In this document: in pieces, positions 58,631 through 64,000 of the stretch
Layout of the letters: each line of letters begins with the position of its first letter
How positions within the stretch are numbered: position 1 is the stretch's first letter
Source of the DNA: Haemophilus parainfluenzae
GTDB lineage: Bacteria > Pseudomonadota > Gammaproteobacteria > Enterobacterales > Pasteurellaceae
NCBI RefSeq assembly: GCF_014931275.1
Contig: NZ_CP063110.1
Span: forward strand, 1,162,001-1,226,000
Direction of reading: 5' to 3'
Length of the DNA stretch: 64,000 nucleotides
Notes under the pieces: model-generated
Told to the model about the DNA's origin: nothing
What the model saw: the letters and a program-made list of their open reading frames with translations, nothing else
Databases searched by the model: none
Translations under genes and position numbers: made by a program

Positions 58631-60535
58631 TTATTCGACTTCTTTTTGTTTTTCGGTTTCAGAATCATCATGAAGAAGGGTTTCGACCGCAGCTTCATCA
58701 TTGATCTCATCTTCTTTTTCTAAGATTTCCGCTGCTTCTTCATTTAATGCTTTAGCATCAGAATGTGGTTTGATGAAGGGTTTAGGCATCCAATATTTTC
58801 GGATGATGTCTGTTGAGAAACCATGTAAAACTTCTTCATTTAAGCGTTCTTGATCTAAATAACGAACTTCCGCAATGATTTCATCTGCTTCAATTTTATT
58901 TACACCTAATTGCACTAAGGTTGCATGACTGAGCGTCAATGCAGATTCAAAGGTTTCACGCACGATAAAGTCTACATCTTGCTTAATAAGACTCACGGTT
59001 GTTTGACGGTCATAAGTTCGCGCCAAAATAGGGAGTTTTGGATAAGCATCTTTCAAATTCTGAACGATGTTTTCAATACGTTGTGTATCGTTAATCCCAA
59101 TGACAACACATTTAGCTTTTTCGATACCCGCGGCACGTAATACATCAAGACGAATACCGTCACCGTAATAGACTTTAAAACCGAATTTCGCTGCTGCACG
59201 AATGTTTTCAATGTTGCGGTCAATCACCGAGACGTTAATACCTCGAACAAGAAGCGATTGACACACGATTTGGCTGAAACGACCAAAACCAATCACGAGC
59301 ACGCTATCTTCTAAATCTACAATTGGATCGAGATCGCTAGTATCGACTTTTTCCTCTTGATTCGCTGATTTGCGTTGGTTAATTTTACGCATTAATAAGC
59401 CAATCAATGGTGAGAATAACATTGAGATAATGACTGCAGCGGTAAAAGTCGCATTTTGATCTTTTGTCATCACGCCTGCAGTGGTCGCAGCAGAGAAGAG
59501 TACGAATGCAAATTCCCCACCGTGTGCCATGATGGTCATTCGGCCAACAGATTCGGTACGGTCTAGTTTCGTAATACGCGCTACGGTATAAACGGCTAAG
59601 GCTTTGCCGACGATGTAAAGGCATACGATACCTAACAACCAAACCGCATCATTGAAGACTAAACTGAGGTCAAGCGACATTCCCACGCCCATAAAGAAGA
59701 GACCAAGCAATAAACCACGGAATGGTTCAATATCGGCTTCTAATTGGTGGCGGAATGCGGACTCTGAAAGCATTACACCCGCAACGAATGCGCCCATCGC
59801 CATTGAAAGGCCGCTCGCTTCCATTGCTAATGCCGCACCTAACACTACAAGTAATGCAGCTGCTGTCATCATTTCGCGAATATGCGCTTTGGAAATCAAA
59901 CGGAAAATTGGGTTCATTAACCATTTACCCGCAACGACTAAACCGACAACGGCGCCGAGTGCAATAGCAATAGATGTCCAGTTTGTTTGATGTTCAATAT
60001 GTTTGGTTTCGGGCGTTAAAAAGGCAATAGAAGCCAATAATGGTACAATGGATAAATCTTCAAAAATTAAGGTAGAAATAACTCGTTGGCCTTTTGGTGT
60101 ATTCGTAATCCCGCGTTCTTCTAATACCTGCATCACAATAGCGGTGGAAGAAAGGGTAAAGCCCATACCCGCAATAAATGCGACTTCTTTAGGAAGATTT
60201 AAAATATAGATACCCGCAAAGGTAAGCAGAGCACCACACAGCCCGACTTGTAGAAAGCCCCGTCCGAAGATCGCTTTTCGCATGGCCCATAAACGTTCCG
60301 GATGCATCTCCAAACCGATAATAAATAAGAACATCACCACGCCAAGTTCAGCCATATGCAGAATCGATTCGGCATCTTTCACTACGCCGAAAACGGAAGG
60401 ACCAATTAAACAGCCAGCCACTAAATAGCCTAACACGCTACCTAAGCCAATACGCTTAAAAAGCGGCACGATAGTGACACTGGTAGCAAGCAGGACTACA
60501 GTTTTAATTAATTCAGGGCTGACGACATTCGACAT
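58631..60535 (-). CDS. CPA2-family monovalent cation:proton antiporter (KefB/KefC type)
   Basis: Inner-membrane antiporter of 634 residues: about 12 helices (1-385), then an RCK/TrkA-N domain from about 400 with VLVIGFGRFSQIVCQSLL and YYGDGIRLDVLRAAGIEKA, and an acidic tail. The layout fits glutathione-gated potassium efflux proteins KefB/KefC; the YbaL subgroup is an alternative. No ancillary kefF or kefG gene lies beside it. Confidence 0.88.
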   Translation of the reverse strand: MSNVVSPELIKTVVLLATSVTIVPLFKRIGLGSVLGYLVAGCLIGPSVFGVVKDAESILHMAELGVVMFLFIIGLEMHPERLWAMRKAIFGRGFLQVGLCGALLTFAGIYILNLPKEVAFIAGMGFTLSSTAIVMQVLEERGITNTPKGQRVISTLIFEDLSIVPLLASIAFLTPETKHIEHQTNWTSIAIALGAVVGLVVAGKWLMNPIFRLISKAHIREMMTAAALLVVLGAALAMEASGLSMAMGAFVAGVMLSESAFRHQLEADIEPFRGLLLGLFFMGVGMSLDLSLVFNDAVWLLGIVCLYIVGKALAVYTVARITKLDRTESVGRMTIMAHGGEFAFVLFSAATTAGVMTKDQNATFTAAVIISMLFSPLIGLLMRKINQRKSANQEEKVDTSDLDPIVDLEDSVLVIGFGRFSQIVCQSLLVRGINVSVIDRNIENIRAAAKFGFKVYYGDGIRLDVLRAAGIEKAKCVVIGINDTQRIENIVQNLKDAYPKLPILARTYDRQTTVSLIKQDVDFIVRETFESALTLSHATLVQLGVNKIEADEIIAEVRYLDQERLNEEVLHGFSTDIIRKYWMPKPFIKPHSDAKALNEEAAEILEKEDEINDEAAVETLLHDDSETEKQKEVE

Positions 60536-60633
60536 AGGGCAAAAAACCTTAGTAAAAACAGGGAGTATGAGAAGAAAGTTGACTTGTATTCTAGCTTTTT
60601 TTCACTAAATAAAAAACACAGAAAAGCAAGAAA

Positions 60634-60642
60634 TTGGTATAA
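60634..60642 (+). promoter_or_regulatory. Extended -10 promoter of the DUF441-DUF423-hrpA operon
   Basis: TGGTATAAT (TGnTATAAT) lies about 60 bases before the DUF441 start codon. No good -35 box is seen, which extended -10 promoters can do without. An uptake signal lies between it and the gene. Confidence 0.55.
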
Positions 60643-60702
60643 TTTACAAAAACTTTACACGCATAAAAATGGTCAGTTTTTTGACCGCACTTTAGAGGTA
60701 TT

Positions 60703-61155
60703 ATGACATTACAATTCAATATGGTCGCGTTGCTATTGGTTTTCTTAATTGTTTTAGGTTTAATTAGCCAAAATAGCGCGATTACCATCTCAGCCGCCGT
60801 GCTGTTAATCATGCAGCAAACCTTATTATCCAAATACATTCCTATACTCGAACAATACGGTGTCAAAATCGGGATTATCATTTTAACGATTGGTGTCCTA
60901 GCTCCATTAGTGTCGGGAACAATCCAACTACCCGATCTCAGTTCATTTTTAAACTGGAAAATGGGTGTCTCTATTTTAACGGGAGTATTTGTCGCATGGC
61001 TTGCTGGTAAAGGCGTACCATTAATGAGTGAACAACCTGTTTTGGTGACAGGATTATTAATTGGTACGATTATTGGTGTGTCTTTCTTAGGCGGTATTCC
61101 GGTGGGACCTCTCATCGCCGCAGGGATTTTAGCGGTATTAATAGGAAAATTTTAA
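60703..61155 (+). CDS. DUF441 (YeaL-type) membrane protein
   Basis: A 150-residue protein with four or five membrane helices; segments [38 protein letters not shown] and [20 protein letters not shown] match the DUF441 family. Function unknown. TAGAGGTATT precedes the ATG. The next start codon follows directly after its stop. Confidence 0.88.
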   Translation: MTLQFNMVALLLVFLIVLGLISQNSAITISAAVLLIMQQTLLSKYIPILEQYGVKIGIIILTIGVLAPLVSGTIQLPDLSSFLNWKMGVSILTGVFVAWLAGKGVPLMSEQPVLVTGLLIGTIIGVSFLGGIPVGPLIAAGILAVLIGKF

Positions 61156-61545
61156 ATGAAAAACAAATGGTTATTTATCGCGGGATTAAGCGGCTTTTTA
61201 TGTGTGGCGATTGGTGCTTTTGCGGCACATGGATTAAGCAAGGTTTTAGAACCTAAAGAATTAGCCTGGATTGAAACGGGTGTGAAATATCAAATGTTCC
61301 ACACTATTGCGATTTTAGCGATTGGCATTTTGCAATTATGCCGTGAATCATTGGTTGCAAACAAAATGGCTAATCTTTCTGCAGGGACTTGGGCGTGCGG
61401 CATTTTTCTTTTTAGTGGCAGCCTTTATGCGCTCGCACTTGGTGCGGGCAAATTCCTCGTTTGGGTGACACCCGTTGGTGGAACGTTATTTTTAATTGGT
61501 TGGCTTTGCTTGGCTTACGGTGGTTTTAAAAGTAAATCAGTATGA
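61156..61545 (+). CDS. DUF423 (YgdD-type) membrane protein
   Basis: A 129-residue inner-membrane protein with four helices; GLSGFLCVAIGAFAAHGL, KYQMFHTIAILAIG and FSGSLYALALGAGKFLVWVTP are family hallmarks. Function unknown. Its stop overlaps the hrpA start (ATGA), and it begins right after the DUF441 stop, so the three genes form one operon. Confidence 0.9.
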   Translation: MKNKWLFIAGLSGFLCVAIGAFAAHGLSKVLEPKELAWIETGVKYQMFHTIAILAIGILQLCRESLVANKMANLSAGTWACGIFLFSGSLYALALGAGKFLVWVTPVGGTLFLIGWLCLAYGGFKSKSV

Positions 61546-64000
61546 AGAACAAATCAGTCAAACGTGAATTAAATCTGATACAACAATCTCTCTTTTCGAA
61601 ACTCAAGGATATCATGCTGGTGGATCAACGTCGTTTATCCGCCCGCATTCATGGTATTGGAAAAATTAAAAGCCAAGAGGCTCAACAAGCTGTTGCCGCA
61701 GAAATCCAGCTGCAGATTGAACAGGCTCAATTACGTGTAGAAAATCGTAAAAGTGCGGTGCAAAATCCCATCATTTTTCCAGAGAGTTTGCCCGTTAGCC
61801 AACGCAAAGCAGAAATTCAAAAACTGCTTTCTGAACATCAGGTCATTGTGGTGGCAGGGGAAACCGGTTCAGGTAAAACCACCCAATTGCCGAAAATGTG
61901 TTTGGAATTAGGTTTCGGCAATTTGGGTATGATTGGTCATACTCAACCACGCCGTATAGCCGCTCGTTCGGTGGCTGCACGTATTGCGGAAGAGCTGGAA
62001 ACAGAACTTGGCGGTTTAGTTGGTTATAAGGTTCGTTTTAACGATCAAATCAGTGATGATACACAAATCAAATTGATGACTGACGGGATCCTGTTAGCAG
62101 AAATTCAAAACGATCGTTTTCTCAATCAATATTCTTGTTTGATTATCGATGAAGCCCACGAACGAAGCCTGAACAATGATTTTATTCTTGGTTATCTAAA
62201 ACAGCTTTTACCACGTCGTCGTGATTTGAAACTTATCATCACTTCCGCGACCATTGATGTGGAACGTTTTTCCAAACATTTCAACAATGCCCCGATTATC
62301 GAAGTCTCAGGCAGAACCTATCCTGTTGAAGTGCGTTATCGTCCCGTAGTGGAAGAAGACGATCAAGATCAGCTACAAGGCATTCTTAATGCGGTGGATG
62401 AACTGCAAGCGGAAGGTCGGGGCGATATTTTGATCTTTATGAACGGTGAGCGAGAAATTCGTGATACCGCCGAAGCTTTACAAAAACAAAATCTAAAACA
62501 CACGGAAATTCTACCGCTCTTTGCACGCTTGTCTGCTCAAGAACAAAATAAAATTTTCCATCCGAGCGGATTAAATCGCATCGTGTTGGCAACCAACGTC
62601 GCAGAAACCTCATTGACCGTGCCGAGCATTAAATATGTGATTGACCCAGGTACTGCGCGAATTTCCCGTTATAGCTATCGCACCAAAGTACAACGTTTAC
62701 CGATTGAACCCATTTCACAGGCTTCTGCGAATCAGCGTAAAGGTCGTTGTGGTCGTGTAAGTGAAGGGATTTGTATTCGTTTATATTCGGAAGAGGATTT
62801 TAATTCTCGTCCAGAGTTTACCGATCCTGAAATTCTACGCACCAATTTAGCCTCCGTTATTTTGCAAATGACGGCATTGGGTTTGGATGATATTGAAGCG
62901 TTCCCATTTGTTGATGCGCCAGATAAACGCCATATTCAAGATGGTATAAAACTATTGGAAGAATTAGGTGCGTTTGAAATGGTTCGCACCAAATCAGGTG
63001 AGAAACGTCAATTAACGGCAGTAGGCCGTCAATTATCTCAACTCCCTGTGGATCCACGTTTAGCGAAAATGTTGTTGAGTGCTGTCTCACAAGGTGCGTT
63101 GCATGAAGTGATGATTATTGTCGCCGTGTTATCCATTCAAGATCCTCGCGAGCGCCCACAAGAAAAACAACAAGCTTCCGATGAAAAACATCGTCGTTTT
63201 GCTGATAAAAAATCAGATTTCTTGGCGTTCTTAAATCTTTGGCGTTATCTACAAGAACAACAAAAAGAATTGAGTAAAAACCAATTTCGTCGTCAATGCC
63301 AAAAGGATTTCTTAAATTATTTACGTATTCGTGAATGGCAAGATATTTATCATCAAATTCGTTTAACTGTACGTGAAATGGGCTTGCCGATTAATTCTGA
63401 AAAAGCAGAATATCCGCAAATTCATACCGCACTTTTAAGCGGCTTGCTTTCTCATATCGGCTTAAAAGAAGCGGAAAAACAACAATATCTTGGCGCACGT
63501 AATGCCCATTTTGCGATTTTCCCAAATTCTGTACTTTTCAAAAAACAACCGAAATGGGTGATGGCGGCAGAGTTAGTGGAAACCTCCAAACTTTGGGGGC
63601 GTATGGTGGCAGAAATCGAGCCAGAATGGATTGAGCCACTTGCAGAGCATTTAATTAAAAAATCCTATTCCGAACCGCGTTGGTCGAAATCTCGTGGCGC
63701 CGTGATTGCAGATGAAAAAGTCACGCTTTACGGTGTGCCGATTGTGGCTGCACGACCAGTGAATTACGGTGCTATTGATCCGACGGTAAGCCGTGAGATC
63801 TTCATTCAATCTGCCTTAGTGGAAGGGGATTGGAATACCAAACATAAATTCTTTAAAGAAAACCAACGACTCGTTCGAGAAGTGGAAGAGTTGGAACACA
63901 AAAGTCGCCGACGCGATATTTTGGTGGATGATCGCACGCTTTTTGAATTTTACGATCAGCGTATTGGCACGGAAGTAGTTTCCCAAAAACATTTTGATAC
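61542..64000 (+). CDS. hrpA: ATP-dependent RNA helicase HrpA, partial (C-terminal end lies outside the window)
   Basis: DEAH-box helicase that rescues stalled ribosomes in E. coli. The 819 residues present begin at ATG 61542 and run off the right edge; the family is about 1,300. Walker A GETGSGKT (106-113), TQPRRIAARSVA, DEAH (203-206), SATID, FMNGEREI and QRKGRCGR are all present. Translation is coupled to DUF423 by a four-base overlap. Confidence 0.96.
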   Translation, partial: MKNKSVKRELNLIQQSLFSKLKDIMLVDQRRLSARIHGIGKIKSQEAQQAVAAEIQLQIEQAQLRVENRKSAVQNPIIFPESLPVSQRKAEIQKLLSEHQVIVVAGETGSGKTTQLPKMCLELGFGNLGMIGHTQPRRIAARSVAARIAEELETELGGLVGYKVRFNDQISDDTQIKLMTDGILLAEIQNDRFLNQYSCLIIDEAHERSLNNDFILGYLKQLLPRRRDLKLIITSATIDVERFSKHFNNAPIIEVSGRTYPVEVRYRPVVEEDDQDQLQGILNAVDELQAEGRGDILIFMNGEREIRDTAEALQKQNLKHTEILPLFARLSAQEQNKIFHPSGLNRIVLATNVAETSLTVPSIKYVIDPGTARISRYSYRTKVQRLPIEPISQASANQRKGRCGRVSEGICIRLYSEEDFNSRPEFTDPEILRTNLASVILQMTALGLDDIEAFPFVDAPDKRHIQDGIKLLEELGAFEMVRTKSGEKRQLTAVGRQLSQLPVDPRLAKMLLSAVSQGALHEVMIIVAVLSIQDPRERPQEKQQASDEKHRRFADKKSDFLAFLNLWRYLQEQQKELSKNQFRRQCQKDFLNYLRIREWQDIYHQIRLTVREMGLPINSEKAEYPQIHTALLSGLLSHIGLKEAEKQQYLGARNAHFAIFPNSVLFKKQPKWVMAAELVETSKLWGRMVAEIEPEWIEPLAEHLIKKSYSEPRWSKSRGAVIADEKVTLYGVPIVAARPVNYGAIDPTVSREIFIQSALVEGDWNTKHKFFKENQRLVREVEELEHKSRRRDILVDDRTLFEFYDQRIGTEVVSQKHFD

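Noticed and set aside
60591..61115. A 174-residue minus-strand open frame opposite the DUF441 gene
   Set aside because: Antisense shadow of a membrane-protein gene: it lacks a ribosome site and family features, while the plus-strand DUF441 frame is clear.

Overview
The window is a stretch of Pasteurellaceae chromosome, most likely Haemophilus and probably near H. parainfluenzae. That species guess is an inference, not tested. The main evidence is the DNA uptake signal core AAGTGCGGT or its complement ACCGCACTT, seen by eye roughly fifty times, inside genes and as inverted pairs in terminators. Other support comes from the low GC content, a gene order that recalls H. influenzae (for example ychF, pth, rnfH-like, roxA, xseA, nudF, cpdA), and an lptB-ptsN-rapZ operon with no rpoN.

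Layout. 1-11.8 kb: cysS (cut by the left edge), ppiB, a TatD-family hydrolase, nrdG, the 4.5S RNA gene ffs, the trxB-cydD-cydC run, a cnoX/ybbN-like gene, a purine-type NCS2 permease behind a PurR operator, and a DASS anion symporter. 12.0-15.5 kb: a two-gene restriction-modification module, made of a nuclease-methylase fusion and a specificity subunit, with no uptake signals in it. 15.6-24.9 kb: a UDG-family gene, nrdD with a dense control region, grpE, nadK, recN (LexA box), metK (MetJ boxes), sprT, an opacity-type porin and yffB. 24.9-27.2 kb: a variable island with three tandem copies of an unknown four-helix membrane protein next to the 3' remnant of a TonB-dependent receptor gene. 27.3-36.8 kb: dapE, an M15 peptidase, rapZ-ptsN-lptB-lptA-lptC (minus strand), darP/pmbA, a candidate Fur-controlled small RNA, hpt and der. 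36.9-49.6 kb: two tRNA-Asp genes, dnaQ/rnhA, tesB, ychF, pth, an EamA protein, then rnfH-roxA-xseA and nudF-cpdA, miaB, a Gly-Leu-Lys tRNA operon, pgsA and a peroxiredoxin. 49.7-64 kb: metC, mpl, a DUF2301 protein, tRNA-fMet, mltA-tcdA, znuA, rlmKL, a KefC-type antiporter, and DUF441-DUF423-hrpA (hrpA cut by the right edge).

Most genes are core housekeeping. Links across the window include anaerobic dNTP synthesis (nrdD and nrdG, 13 kb apart), redox control in the periplasm and cytoplasm (trxB, cydDC, peroxiredoxin), LPS transport (lptCAB), methionine metabolism (metK, metC), murein turnover (mpl, mltA, M15 peptidase) and tRNA or ribosome modification (miaB, tcdA, rlmKL, roxA, darP). The accessory parts most worth study are the restriction-modification module, the tandem membrane-protein island and the candidate small RNA. 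I found no transposase, integrase, CRISPR array or phage gene. Apart from the receptor remnant, no stretch over about 300 bases is without a gene or RNA. The 270 bases at 11,770-12,037 and the 190 bases at 53,106-53,296 hold only promoter-like AT-rich sequence.
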